From Metaphire vulgaris (lineage: Eukaryota > Annelida > Clitellata > Crassiclitellata > Megascolecidae), in contig CM030866.1 of NCBI GenBank assembly GCA_018105865.1, positions 875,677 through 939,676 on the forward strand: DNA of 64,000 nucleotides. Reading direction: 5' to 3'. How positions within the stretch are numbered: the stretch's first letter is position 1; every line of letters starts with the position of its first letter. The notes beneath the pieces were generated by a model. It worked only from the letters and a program-made list of their open reading frames with translations, ran no database searches and had not been told where the DNA came from. This document shows positions 1 through 11,592 of the stretch, one piece after another. The position numbers were made by a program, and so were the translations under genes.

Positions 1-257
1 GAAATGAGGAAATAATGTGTCAAATAACTAAATGAAATGTGTAAAAAATTGTTTGCCAAAAATCGACAAAAATTTGCCATAAATCTACATCTATTAGTTT
101 TTTTATTATCTCGCTCCCCCTCCCCAAGAAAATGTGAAATGATGTTACTGCATAGTCATGACTAACAGGCTTAGTATCCTGAGCCAGAGGATTGGAAACG
201 GCTGTGATTAAATATGAAGGAGTAGATCACTGTGTGTGCATATATGTCTGCATATGT

Positions 258-299
<42 letters not shown>

Positions 300-567
300 G
301 GTTGCGTTTAGCCTATACGTGGGCGTGTCTGTAGAATATTCAGGAATTTTCCAGGACCTAACGAGTTTCTGTATCTTCTTCGCCAGATAAACACGGGTAT
401 TGAGTCTGTATCTGATGACTATCTAGATAGGCCTGCTGTGATAAATTAACGAAAATATCTTGTCTGCAACACTTCTGCAAGCGTCATTTTGCCAATGTAT
501 CCAAAGCAGCTGAAATCCCGTTTAAATTTCCATTTTCCACAGGCCTCTGAGGCGTTTAATATACAGA
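1..567. other. Gene-free AT-rich stretch with a GT microsatellite
   Basis: No coding exon is recognisable. A (GT)n tract lies at about 259-298. The rest is AT-rich unique sequence up to a family E element at 568. Confidence 0.6.
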
Positions 568-771
568 CAGGGATATTTTTACACCCTCCCCATCCTCCCG
601 CCCCCACCCCAACCCCTCAATTTGAGACCGACACCCCCCAAGCACACCACCCCAACCTCACCTATGGGATGGCCTTTTTTAAATATATTTTTTTGCTTGT
701 CAGACTTTTTTGGCAGGCACCCCCAGAATTTACGGACACACCCTAAATTGATAATCCTAGAAATAACCCTG
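568..771 (-). mobile_element. hAT-like MITE, family E
   Basis: The element lies in reverse orientation. It begins CAGGGATATTTTTACACC and ends CCTAGAAATAACCCTG. It is flanked by TATACAGA (560-567) and TATACAGG (772-779), a 7/8 match to the 8-bp target duplication typical of the hAT superfamily. It has no coding capacity. It contains the TTTTTTTGCTTGTCAGAC motif shared with other families. Confidence 0.75.
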
Positions 772-809
772 TATACAGGACACGTCGAGTGAAACAGAGT
801 AGAACCAGA

Positions 810-1020
810 CATGGACATGGGTTGGGTTGGATTGGATCATACATTTCCATGTTTATGTTGGGTTGGGTTGGTTGGGTTAGAAAATAAGTTGTGGTTTAAG
901 AAATTGTAATGTATTACGGTGGGTTGGGTTGGGTTGGGGTGGGTCAAGCAATCTTATTGCTTTTGTCGGTTGGGTCTGAGGCTCTGAGCCATGATAGGTT
1001 GGGTTGCATTGGGTTTTAAA
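810..1020. repeat. GGGTT-rich repeat related to family G
   Basis: Runs of GGGTTGGGTTGG alternate with unique sequence. The block shares a long stretch (TGGTTTAAGAAATTGTAATG) with the family G element at 14682-14904, so it is probably an older copy with degraded ends. No clean target duplication was found. Confidence 0.55.
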
Positions 1021-1074
1021 ATCTGGACCCATTTCTATTGCTTTAGATCTTTAAAAATAGATATACCTATCCTT

Positions 1075-1249
1075 CAGTGTTTATTCTAGACCTTCTCTGG
1101 GGGGATTCCCCCCAAGTTTTAAAATCCCCCAATTTTTTTATATGCTGGCTGGGGATGGACCCCCCCCCCAATTGTGAAGACTCAGACCCTGTCCCCCCAA
1201 ACATTTCAAAATCCCCCCCCCAATGTCAAGGTGGCTGGGATAAACACTG
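1075..1249 (+). mobile_element. hAT-like MITE, family F
   Basis: The inverted ends are CAGTGTTTATTCTAGACC and GGCTGGGATAAACACTG. The interior is rich in C runs. The flanks do not form a clear 8-bp duplication here, but other family F copies (6073, 25533) do. Confidence 0.65.
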
Positions 1250-1497
1250 CCGATCATTTGTAATTAATTAGTGGTAATACACCTTCTTGGCAGGCCTATC
1301 TGCTCTAACACTCAACAGGTGTCAATCGGTGATACTCAAAATCAAAACCACCGCAGAACAGGTCTTATCCGAGATTATTCAACGAAGGAAAAACGAGACA
1401 CAATGACAAGGGAAAATGACAAATGGAAAAGCTGTGTTTTGTCGCATAATCAGGGTCAAAGTCACACAGGTTAGATCCTACTGAACCACTCTAAACA

Positions 1498-1501
1498 CTA
1501 T

Positions 1502-1563
<62 letters not shown>
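1498..1563. repeat. (ACT)n microsatellite
   Basis: About 21 ACT units follow a CTGAACCACTCTAAACACTA motif. The same motif precedes several ATT arrays in this window (see findings). Confidence 0.9.
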
Positions 1564-1859
1564 TATACCGATAATGAATTCGATCGTGGTCAGGCATCGT
1601 ATTAATTTCGAAAATTTACGCCAACAGCGAGCAGTTGTCGTAACACGCACAAACGCTATTTTTGGAGCTAAAACGGTCCTGACGCGAAACCCTATATATG
1701 CATTTATCAGCCATTTTTGTTATATTCGATTTCAAACTTAATCGTTGTTTTACGTTTGTCACGTGCAGACTGCAGGTGCGTGTAGGCGTAGGCCTGTGTG
1801 TCTGTGTACGTTCAAAGAGCGTCACATTTTCAATGGTAAACTATTTTTTAAGTCTAGCG

Positions 1860-1891
<32 letters not shown>

Positions 1892-1935
1892 ATATATATA
1901 TCAGAAATGTAGCAAATACACAATCACAATGCCTC

Positions 1936-2127
1936 CAGTGGCGGCTCCAGGATTTGGCAAGTGGGGGCCGTTGGGGTGGCAACTTCTAATCATGGGGGCC
2001 AACCATTTGTTGCTAGGTATGTAGGCCTAGTATTAAGTATAGGGTCCCAACAGAGGGGTCACTGGAGGGCCAGGCATTCAATAGGGGGCACGGATCCCCC
2101 ACGGGCCCCCCTTTGGAGCCGCCACTG
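1936..2127 (+). mobile_element. hAT-like MITE, family A (left half of a composite)
   Basis: The ends are CAGTGGCGGCTCCAGG and TTGGAGCCGCCACTG. The left flank is AATGCCTC (1928-1935) and the right flank is CCTGTAGA (2128-2135), so this copy alone has no target duplication. It pairs with the copy at 2885-3071, as described in the findings. Confidence 0.8.
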
Positions 2128-2380
2128 CCTGTAGATCGAAATTGAGATTGATGCTATTGATTATTCTTGCCAATATTAAGGCAGTAAAGATGGGGCAAGA
2201 GGAAAGTGTGGATTTTGTCTGAAAATTTCTTCAAATCGATCAGATTTTGCGACATCAAGGCCCAGTAAACCCTCTATTTAACAGGTATTCAATCGACTAC
2301 TCTTACTCAGCGAATTAATTATAAAACTTGTGTTTGATGTCTATAAAACCTGTTGTATAATTAACCAGATATTTTAATAA

Positions 2381-2735
2381 CATCCAATTTCCGCCAATTT
2401 CAATAGTGGGTGCTAGCCCTCTTGACCAAATAACTCAAAGATTTAGTCGCCCCTTGCAAGAAATAAAATGTTATAGGCCTAAACATCTAGAGGTCCATAG
2501 GCAAAACTACATAGAAAAAATGCCATTGTCATAAGAAATTAAGAAATATATTTTATAGCAATCAATTTCTGCCTATTTCAGTAGAGGGTGCTAGCCCTCT
2601 GGACCATATAACTCAAAGATTTAGTCGCTCCTTCCAAGAAATCAAAAGTTATAGGCCTAAACAGCTAGAGGTCCATATGAAAAACGACATAGAAAAAATG
2701 CCATTGTCATAAGAAATTAATAAAATATTTTAATA
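2381..2735. repeat. Two tandem units of about 178 bp
   Basis: Two diverged direct repeats, about 2390-2563 and 2564-2735, share GGGTGCTAGCCCTCT, CTCAAAGATTTAGTCGC, GTTATAGGCCTAAACA and ATGCCATTGTCATAAG. The pair lies inside the segment bounded by two family A elements. No coding potential was seen. Confidence 0.75.
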
Positions 2736-2884
2736 CGCGGCTCTTCCCTCGATCGCCCTACTAGCCATTCCACAAGATATTCGCCAGGACTTTCATTTAG
2801 TTGATGTCCCTCGTTCTCGTACAGTCAATGGCGTTAGTGTGTAGTATGAAATGGCTGGGAGTGCTCTATTTCGAACCCTGTAGA

Positions 2885-3071
2885 CAGTGGCGGCTCCAGG
2901 ATTTGGCAAGTGGGGGGGGGGCGTTGTGGTGGCAACTTCTAATCATGGAGGGCCAACCATTTGTTGTTAGGTATGTAGTATTAAGTATAGGGTCCAAACA
3001 GGGGGGCACTGGAGGCCAGGCACTCAATAGAGGGGGCACGGGCCCCCGGCCCCTCTGTGGAGTCGCCACTG
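2885..3071 (+). mobile_element. hAT-like MITE, family A (right half of a composite)
   Basis: This copy has the same orientation and ends as 1936-2127. Its left flank CCTGTAGA (2877-2884) is identical to the right flank of the first copy. Its right flank AATACTTC (3072-3079) matches the left flank of the first copy at 6 of 8 positions. Confidence 0.8.
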
Positions 3072-3260
3072 AATACTTCAGGTACAAGTACCTGGGCATA
3101 AAGTAAATGAGTACATCAGTAGAAGTACACGTGCATGCATTCCAAAAACTTCGAGTAGGCCTACAAGTACAAGTACCAGGCCTCCGAGTACATGTACAAG
3201 TACTGGAAATTTCTACCAGAGAGCAATTCGAATACAAGTACCAATTAAGTACTACATCTC
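3072..3260. repeat. AAGTAC-rich low-complexity block
   Basis: Many overlapping AAGTAC/GTACAAGTACC words occur with no coding signal. Similar GTAC-rich blocks lie near 15355-15415, 20215-20290 and 28107-28260. Confidence 0.5.
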
Positions 3261-3409
3261 TGCGATATAGGCCTACAGCACGTATACTCGGGAATCGAAC
3301 TGATGAAACTTTCCGACGCAAAAAATTTGCGACCTTATTTGATAATCTTAGATTGGTTAGCTGTCTTTCTATCTATTGTAAATCCTCTTTTAATTAAATC
3401 TACTCGTAA

Positions 3410-3660
3410 CAGTGGCGTAGCCGGGATTTCCGGATGGGAGGTGGTTTCTGGTTTTGACCGTGACCATCTTTGCAAAATATATCCTGACAAGCACAAAATC
3501 CTCGCCTCTTACTTAAACCAACCTTTACAGCCTATAGCCAAGAGGGGCGTGACCCCCAAAGTCGCGTCAAAAAATTAAAATTGCATAGAAACTCATTAGA
3601 AATATTTTGTATTCGGCAGCCAAGGGGGTTTAACCCCCAACACCCTTGGCTACGCCACTG
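3410..3660 (+). mobile_element. hAT-like MITE, family D
   Basis: The ends are CAGTGGCGTAGCCGGG and CCTTGGCTACGCCACTG. The flanks ACTCGTAA (3402-3409) and GCTCGTGG (3661-3668) share 5 of 8 bases, so the target duplication is degraded. Another family D copy lies at 29813, and one with a perfect duplication at 60753. Confidence 0.7.
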
Positions 3661-3726
3661 GCTCGTGGTTTGTCAATTTTACTGCTATTCTCACTCCGAG
3701 GCGAGCATCGAATTCGATGGTACATG

Positions 3727-3835
3727 CAGGGTGCGATTTGTGACCTGGAGCAGTGGGGGGGGATATGTCGAGCTTCACCAGTCACAAAAAATTGGGCCTT
3801 CGTCCGTCAAATTAAGTGGAACGCCCCTGTGTGAT
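3727..3835 (+). mobile_element. Family H MITE, partial
   Basis: It begins CAGGGTGCGATTTGTGACC, like the complete copy at 29332-29500, and ends near CGCCCCTG. The right end differs from that copy, so the boundary is uncertain. A further fragment lies near 34765-34810. Confidence 0.4.
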
Positions 3836-4048
3836 ATATACATCTGCCTATAAATTACTCGCGGGCGGTGTATCTATAGGGATACATGAAATTAGTCTGA
3901 GTGGAGATTTAGACGACTAGAAAGACAAGTTTCTGCAGACATTTTGGCAAGATGATCCGCGAATGTATAACTGATTGCCTGGCCGACATGATGTTTCGTC
4001 GAGCGCATTGCACCGGGCAGAAAAACTCACCCGACGACAAGACCAATA

Positions 4049-4106
<58 letters not shown>

Positions 4107-4254
4107 CTCGGCCGGTGCTCTATTCCAGGACGCCTGCGTGAGTCACGGCAGAAGACGATTTCAAGGGGAATCATCAGGAGGAGGATCGGAAACTCAACCG
4201 GATTTTCACTCGGTGCTTATCTCCTCCCAGACGCTTCAGGCCTCTCAAAGCCCG

Positions 4255-4323
<69 letters not shown>

Positions 4324-4496
4324 GAGAGAGAGAGACAGACAGACACAGACTGACTGACAGACAGTCTGACAGACTGACAGAGAGATAGAGACAGAGACAG
4401 AGAGACAGAGACGGAGAGACAGAGACAGAGACATACAGAGCGAGACAAAGACAGACAGACAGAGAGACAAAGAGAGACAAAGAGAGAGAGAGAGCA
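4049..4496. repeat. Mixed (CT)n, (GA)n and (GACA)n arrays
   Basis: A (CT)n tract lies at about 4049-4102. A long GA/GACA/GACAGA array runs from about 4258 to 4495. The serine/leucine-rich and arginine/glutamate-rich open frames here are translations of simple sequence, not genes. Confidence 0.9.
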
Positions 4497-4614
4497 TTAA
4501 CCTATAGTCTTGTAGTCATAATTCCAAGCGTCTGTTCCGTTGTGGCTGGACGTCGCAACAGTCCTCTATAATTCCTTCATCGCTATCATTAACATGCCGA
4601 TCTGTCTGTCTCCT

Positions 4615-5081
<467 letters not shown>

Positions 5082-5192
5082 GTAGGCCTACTCCGTCTAC
5101 GTGCTCTTCTCTCGCCCCTCGCCCGCCCACTCCAACCCTTCCCTTCGTAATTATTGTCAATATGCGGTTACTACTGTACGTGCGCGTTCAGG

Positions 5193-5193
<1 letters not shown>

Positions 5194-5261
<68 letters not shown>
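5194..5261. repeat. (CAG)n trinucleotide array
   Basis: About 22 uninterrupted CAG/AGC units. The polyglutamine reading frame has no supporting exon structure or recognisable flanking protein, so I treat it as a microsatellite. Confidence 0.85.
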
Positions 5262-6071
5262 CGAAATTGATATATTTAATCGAAGCATACTATTCAGAGA
5301 GCGAGGAAGCGACCGAGACAGACAAGATCCAAAACGGACAAGCGAATGACGATCGCTTGCACAGGCGTAAACCTCAATTAAGTCTCTAGGCCTCGAGTCC
5401 CTCCCCCCGCTCTCTCCCGACCCCCTTTCCAGCCCACTTTTAAGAGGCTACCATAGGATAGGGCGAGGTATAGAGGTTGCCCCCCCCCCCCCATTCTTTT
5501 TCATCCAAGTTTACGCCAGCAGTCAGTCATTAGCACTGGCATGTGTCGCGGGTCCGATGATTGACAATATTGCGTCCAATAACTGACAGGAACATTACTT
5601 TCACTTCGTATTAACCCGCTGACGTTTTAAATGAGGACGGATCGTAGAAAGTTCTAGGCTGTAGGGCAATAACAATAGGCGGCATAAGCAATAAGTAGGC
5701 CTAGGCTGTGTCGGTAGCAGGACTGGAAAATGGTTTTTAAACCAGGTTTTTAGGCTTTTAAAAAAGCCTGAAAACTATAAAAAAGTCAGATTTTAGGCTT
5801 TAGCTTTTTGGTTTTTAAGTCGAAAATGAAAAATTCATCTTTACTGGTCTTAAAGTTTCTACTCTCTACAGACAGATGAATACACAATTCAAACGTACAT
5901 GCAATATATACACACAGTGTACAGTATACACAGAGGAACAATTTTCACGACATCATCGCTATCGCTGTTGTCGTCATCATCGTCGTCGCCATCGTCTGAT
6001 TTTTTAAGTGTCAGAGAATACGTGAAAGTGTAAAGTGTTTTTTCGCTTCATTTTTCTTAGATACCAGAGAG
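5262..6071. other. Gene-free stretch, mostly unique sequence
   Basis: No exon is recognised. It includes a short fragment near 5440-5515 (ACCATAGGATAGGG to ATCCAAGTTTACGCCAG) that recurs inverted around 20725-20815 and 35210-35260, probably a further degraded DNA-element family. Confidence 0.4.
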
Positions 6072-6072
6072 C

Positions 6073-6252
6073 CAGTGTTTATTCTAGACCTTCTCTGGGG
6101 GAATCCCCCTCCCAGTTTTAAAATTCCCTCCAAAATTTTTTATATGTTTGCTGGGGAGATGTAAATCCCCCCAAAGTGTGGAGACTCAGACCTTGTCCCC
6201 CCCCCAAACATTTCAAATTCCCCCAATGTCAAGGTGGCTAGAATAAACACTG
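6073..6252 (+). mobile_element. hAT-like MITE, family F
   Basis: The ends are CAGTGTTTATTCTAGACC and GGTGGCTAGAATAAACACTG. The flanks CCAGAGAG (6064-6071) and CCAGAGAA (6253-6260) match at 7 of 8 positions with one extra base at the left edge. Confidence 0.75.
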
Positions 6253-6435
6253 CCAGAGAACCATAGAATGGCGTTGCAATCTCACCCCTCTCCCCAAAGG
6301 CCTGGAGTCTGGATGATCTAATCTAATCCTAAACTTCTATAGCGCAACTTCATAATGCACCGTAGCATCAACAGACGGCACGCCAAATTCAAATCATTAA
6401 TAAGATCAGGGTCAAATCCAGGGTATCCGGCCGGA

Positions 6436-6628
6436 CATTAGCGTCGCCACGGTAGGGGGCAAATGGGGCAACTGCCCCCCCCCCTCCCACCTGCCCCAGA
6501 CCACCTACCAGATTTGCGCAAATCCGGTGAGAAAGTTTTCTGTGGAGGGGAGGGGTGGGCAAGGAATCTGACACGCTAGCCCCTTTCCCCACCCACCCCC
6601 CAACCAAAAATTCCTGGCGACGCCACTG
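6436..6628 (+). mobile_element. hAT-like MITE, family J
   Basis: The ends are CATTAGCGTCGCCACGG (first bases mutated) and TTCCTGGCGACGCCACTG. The flanking duplication CGGCCGGA (6428-6435) / CGGCCCGA (6629-6636) matches at 7 of 8 bases. The interior is C/G-run rich and non-coding. Confidence 0.75.
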
Positions 6629-7264
6629 CGGCCCGACGCTCGCTGGTCAGACAGGATGCTTACCTTTGCTTGAAAACGACTTTCTTGGCGCTTCTCTGCG
6701 AATCCGAGAAGATTCACGCATAAGAGACCCTCTTATCTCCACAATCCAGTTCCCGAACGATATGATTTGTCTGCGATGAAAAGGTTCTCTATCTCACACA
6801 GCACTCAGCCCGACCAACACGACACACACACACACACACACAGACGAGGAGTTCAAAACAGGCGTCTGCGTGCGATAAATACGGCGATCGCCATAATAAT
6901 TTTGCCGTTGTACACAAAGCGTACGCTGCCAAAAACACTAATATAGGCCTACGATCTCTCTCCCTCTCTCCGCCGGACTTTTAGTCATTCGTACTGCGTG
7001 CATTATCCGGAAATTAGAGACTGCTGGTGTTAGGCCACGTAATGCGTGCCTTGGGGTGGGGGCTTGTATTTCGTTTTCGAAGCGCTAGTGGGAGATTTGG
7101 ACCTAATACATTTCTCAAAGAAATGACTCTCGTGACCTATTTACAAGTTGTTTTGCTACGATTGGCTTCACGCTTAAATAGTACATTATCAATGTACGTT
7201 GAAAACTATCGATCACTTAAACTGCCACGTTCAAAAGGAAGGCAAAGAAAATTCAAGAGGGACG

Positions 7265-7320
7265 AGTATAGCCTATATAGCCTATATAGCCTATATAGCC
7301 TATATAGCCTATATAGGCCT
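7265..7320. repeat. Decamer minisatellite (TATAGCCTAT)n
   Basis: About five tandem copies of a 10-bp unit end in TATAGGCCTAACG. The array may have grown from a single TAGGCCTA-like word, which is common across this part of the window. Confidence 0.85.
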
Positions 7321-7339
7321 AACGACAGGCACGCCGGAG

Positions 7340-7605
7340 AGAAATTTTCAGCAGGGTGTGCAGATTTTCTCAAGATAAAAGTTGTCACAGGGGGAAAAAT
7401 GGAAACAAATAATATTCGTGTCTGAAAAATCCCTAACAATAAAAAAGAGGGTCATCACTAATTTTACTATCTCCCTAAAAGCCTTGACAAGCAAAAAAGG
7501 GTCGTCCCTCTTTCTTCTATTTAAAAATCCTCACAAGCAAAGATTAAAAAACAGCCTTATATTTCAGGGTGTGCGCTGCACCCTCACTTCCTACCGGTCT
7601 GAGTA
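7340..7605 (-). mobile_element. Family K DNA element
   Basis: The sequence is homologous, in reverse orientation, to about 59955-60295. Shared blocks include the CTCAAGATAAAAGTTG region, GACAAGCAAAAAAGGG, GGTCGTCCCTCTTTCTTCTA and a GTGTGCGCTGCACCCT end. It contains two copies of the ACAAGCAAA motif. Boundaries are approximate. Confidence 0.55.
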
Positions 7606-7982
7606 ACAAAACTAAAGGACGGAAGACCGAGAATAACAGAAAAGCCGGAGGAAAGAGCACATGTCAAACACATATAGGCTTTAACGACAGAGAACAGACA
7701 GAAGGACACACAAACAAACAAACAAACACACACAAGACTACACGAATAAAATCAGAACGAGGCGTGGTAAATGTCAAGAACTTGGCGCCAATTAAAGCAT
7801 AAATCAACGCCGTCCCTCTCTCTATCCTTGTCCTATCAAAAACAGGCACAGTCAATTGTCATCTATAGTAATTGGTTCGCCATTAGACATGAGCCTCGGA
7901 ACAGCTAATAAATAGGTCCTATAGGCCTATTCATTTCAGCGATTTTTCCCACTTGGGCCAACTCCTTCCCACTGTTTGAGTG

Positions 7983-8146
7983 CAGTGGCGGCTCCACAGG
8001 GGGGCCCGTGCCCCCCATTGAGTGCCTGGCTCCCTGTTGGGACCCTATACTTAATACTACATACCGAACAACAAATGGTTGCCCCCGTGATTATAAGTTG
8101 CCACCCCCAACAGCCCCCCACTCGTCAAATCCTGGAGCCGCCACTG
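7983..8146 (-). mobile_element. hAT-like MITE, family A
   Basis: Reverse-orientation copy with ends CAGTGGCGGCTCCACAGG and AATCCTGGAGCCGCCACTG. The target duplication TTTGAGTG (7975-7982) / TCTGAGTG (8147-8154) matches at 7 of 8 bases. Confidence 0.85.
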
Positions 8147-8358
8147 TCTGAGTGCAATGCAGAATTCTCCGCCGACCTTGACACCTGGAACTCCAGATCA
8201 GAGAAGCCATCTGCTTGCCATGTCTCAAGTCAGCCGACGAAAGCTTTGATTACTCGGCAAGAATTTCCGGATATAACCGGTTTCTTATGTGGGCTGGATT
8301 TTATTGGCAAAGACACCGGGGGAGCCCGGTCGGTCCCCTATTTGAGCTGGGTCTGATC

Positions 8359-8513
8359 CATGGTTATTTCTAGGATTATCAATTTGGGTGGGGGGGGGGG
8401 TGGTGTCGGTAAATTCTGGAGGTCCCTGCCAAAGAAGTCTGACAAGCAAAAAGTCATCACACAGCTGAAATTAGGGTGTGGGTCTCAAATTAGGGGGTGT
8501 AAAAATACCGCTG
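8359..8513 (+). mobile_element. hAT-like MITE, family E
   Basis: It starts CATGGTTATTTCTAGGATT and ends GTAAAAATACCGCTG. The flanks GTCTGATC (8351-8358) and GTCTGAGT (8514-8521) share 6 of 8 bases. The CTGACAAGCAAAAAGTC motif is present. Confidence 0.7.
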
Positions 8514-8782
8514 GTCTGAGTGTGGGACTAGTGCAAAACTGGCGAGATTTTTTCGGGAGGAGGAGGAGTAGGTATAATGACTGAAAAGAATGAGTGAAAG
8601 TTCAATGTGATTGACACAACAACCCATTTTTGCTGGTCAAGGCATTCACCCAAAAATGTCGATGTGCCCCCACGGAATCCTGGATAAGCAACTGCTGAAT
8701 TTCCGGTTCATCATCTTCTGAAAACACCGTGCATCAAGAAGAGGCGCTATAGAAGTCAATATCGGATTGGATATTCCATCTC

Positions 8783-8946
8783 CAGGGTTATTTCTAGGAT
8801 TGTCAATGGGGGTGTTGGTATATTTTGGGTGTCCATCCTTGCCGAAAAAGTCTGACAAGCAAAAAAAGGTCATCCCAGGCACAGATTGGGTGGGGGTGGG
8901 TCGGTCTCAAACTGGGGGGTGGTGGGTGTTAGGGGATGTATCTCTG
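8783..8946 (+). mobile_element. hAT-like MITE, family E
   Basis: It starts CAGGGTTATTTCTAGGATT and ends GATGTATCTCTG. The duplication TCCATCTC (8775-8782) / CCCATCTC (8947-8954) matches at 7 of 8 bases. The CTGACAAGCAAAAAAAGG motif is present. Confidence 0.75.
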
Positions 8947-9055
8947 CCCATCTCCCTTTCAAACTGTAGTGAAGAAATGCCGTAGAAAACGTGAGAAGAA
9001 ATCCAGTGTACAGAACCTAGACAACATAAAAAGCAACACTATTCTGATAATAAGC

Positions 9056-9168
9056 ATATTTATTCAAAGTAAACTGGATATGCAAATCCCAAAAATAAAA
9101 ACTTGATAAAAGATTAAATTGAACACATTTGCAAAAGAGAAAACACCATAACTTCCATAATAATGAAC

Positions 9169-9204
<36 letters not shown>

Positions 9205-11592
9205 GCTAATAGCAATGCAGCTGAACCGATCTTTGTAGCCTTAAAATTCAAACCAAACAAAAAAATGTCCATTTAATACAGTAGAAAAGAAAAAGCTCGA
9301 CTGAAATCAATTAACATAAGAGAAACACACAAAGATAGGCACGCAGATTTTCATCTCTTGCAGAAACTAACAATGAAAATCTACAACAATAATGAAAGCA
9401 GGAGAAGACAGGACAAGATAAAGGAAGAATTATGCAGCAGCATTGGTTTTCCAACACAAGAAAATGAAATGAAATGAACAATGAAAGCAAATCAACAGGA
9501 AGGAATGCTTTAAGGGCTCGTCCATATAGTACGTACGCAAAAAACCTATATTTTCAAACCCCGTTTGTACACCGTACACACGCAAAATCTCATACATCCA
9601 ACCCCCTCAGTGCATACGTACCAACCGTATGGACGGACCCTAAAAATAATTTACCATAAGCCAACAGCACACAAAATATTTAAATTTGAAATGTCAAAAT
9701 TATTGTCTTTGAAACACTTTCACTTCTATTAGCGCGTTCTTACTTCTGATTACATTGTACACGACTGAACGATTCAAAGATATGCACAAAATATGAACAC
9801 AATTCGGCTTAACGCTGCCTAAACTGAACAATAACTACAAAACCGAAGTCCTCTCAGTGTCCGATTTGTCTACCAAGAGCTTCCCGCTATAGAACTGCGA
9901 TCCGTGAAAATTCAAACTGTTTTCTGGGGAACATAGAATAGGAAAGTTTCAACTGTTGCAAATTTTAAACACCTCCAACTCTCCTCTACTAGTAAAACAA
10001 CATCCAAAAATACAACCATATTCACCTTCAAAATTTCCATCTAAGCATGTAGTTCTTTATACAGTCAAATTTCAATTAATGATAAGTCTGGTAAGATACT
10101 CAGCAGAAGACAGGGATCAAAACTGAAAATTTGGGAACTAAAGGTCTGAAAAATGCCCCCCCCCAATAAAAACGAAAATGACTCACTTTGTTTATTTAAA
10201 ATGCCAAATGATCATTCACAATCCTGTTGAAAAACTATCGGAATAATATTTTCTAAAATCCCCGCGTAATGTATTTTTACACCCGATAGAAAAATTTCGT
10301 GGAGGGTTCAGATTTCTTCTCGTTTATACAACGGGTCACAAGCTCCACAAAAGTTCGATATAAGAGCTTTTACTGAGCAACAATCAAGTAACAAATCTAC
10401 AGCAAACGAAAATAGCATACGTAAGTCTTGATCGTCAACAAGAAGTCATGAATTTAGCAAAGATGCAGTTTCACGGACACAAATACAGTACAAGAAACCA
10501 GAGACCATGGTCCCATGCATGAACACATTTCAAACTAAAGGTCAACTTAAGAAGAGATTAAGATTCTAATACAATCATACGGTTGGACAAATAAAATGCA
10601 AATCGCTGTACATTTGCACACTCGTCCGCATAGCATTAAAGAAATATTTTGAAAACCCCAAAGCAAAACTCCACATATAACGGCATAAGAAAACCATGTA
10701 CTGTCAATGAATAGAATACTATCAAATAAAGTAAACCACGCGAATATTGTATAAACCCTTCAAAGATGAACCTACAGCTATACCACGGGTGTCCAACATG
10801 TGGACCCCAGACCTTTTAAGTGTTTTCAATGTGGCCCCCAATGCAAAAAGGTTGGACACCCTCCCCCGAGATAAACTCTCAGCAAATGGGCAACTGGTCA
10901 TCAATATAGCATCCAATTACACAGAAACAGGCTTTGGATATGATGGGCAAGATCTGCAAATCTGCAATAATAGTATTCTACTGTAGAATGTTGAACAATT
11001 CTGTATAGAAGTATGTTATTCTGAATAACAAGCGTTCTCACATCACAGCATTTCAACAAATCGTATAATGCCAATGTCTAAAGAAATAAAATTAACCCTT
11101 GCCGTTTCGACATCTTGCACAACTGGTGCCGATTAGAAAAGCAAAACACTTAGAATGACCATTTCTTTCATCAGCTTAACAACATTAGCAGCGCAATGAC
11201 TTTGTACGTAAAAAAACCCCAACAGCCTTTCAACTTTGTATTGTTTAAATTGAAGTCCTAAGTCCTGTTGTACAACGAACATGAAACTAAACATGTATTA
11301 CACGCATTGAAATTCAATTCAGTATCTCCAATGGTGAACCATTACAAAAATCGCTTGAATAGCAACAATTTTGAACAACAAATCGTCACCCTGAAGACAT
11401 CACAGACCAAAACCGAATCATCGAAACACGAAAACGGTAACATACTGATTCGCTTAATACGTCGAAGCGCATGACAGTAAAACCTAAATATTCAAACAGC
11501 AAATGAAGAAACCCAAACGGCACAGCTGTAAAGACCCAGACACAGCTGTAAAGACCCAGACAGCCTATTTAACGCACTCAAAAGAACTTCAA
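9056..11592 (-). other. Inferred 3' UTR of the MDM-like gene
   Basis: This A/T-rich stretch carries no exon. Read on the minus strand it follows the MDM-like stop codon directly. A minus-strand AATAAA (complement of TTTATT, about 9059-9064) could be the distal polyadenylation signal. It includes an (AATC)n tract at about 9172-9202 and a Harbinger-like MITE. The extent of the UTR is inference; a closer poly(A) site is possible. Confidence 0.35.
9514..9640. mobile_element. PIF/Harbinger-like MITE
   Basis: The ends are GGGCTCGTCCATATAGTACG and CGTATGGACGGACCC, flanked by TAA on both sides (9511-9513, 9641-9643). A 3-bp TWA duplication with GGG/CCC ends is typical of PIF/Harbinger. The same family occurs at 49053-49216. 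Confidence 0.7.

Noticed and set aside
2128..2884. Simple tandem duplication as the explanation for the two family A copies
   Set aside because: The sequences left of the two copies, and right of the two copies, are unrelated apart from the 8-bp words, which a tandem duplication would not give.
4174..4497. Open frames of 60-107 residues rich in Ser/Leu/Cys/Val or Arg/Glu/Asp
   Set aside because: They translate CT/GA/GACA simple repeats and have no splice signals or homology.
5101..5389. Possible polyglutamine or polyserine protein over the CAG array
   Set aside because: Only the repeat is coherent; the flanks resemble no protein and no exon borders are seen.
7265..7320. CRISPR-like repeat array
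   Set aside because: The 10-bp units are contiguous without spacers, in animal DNA.
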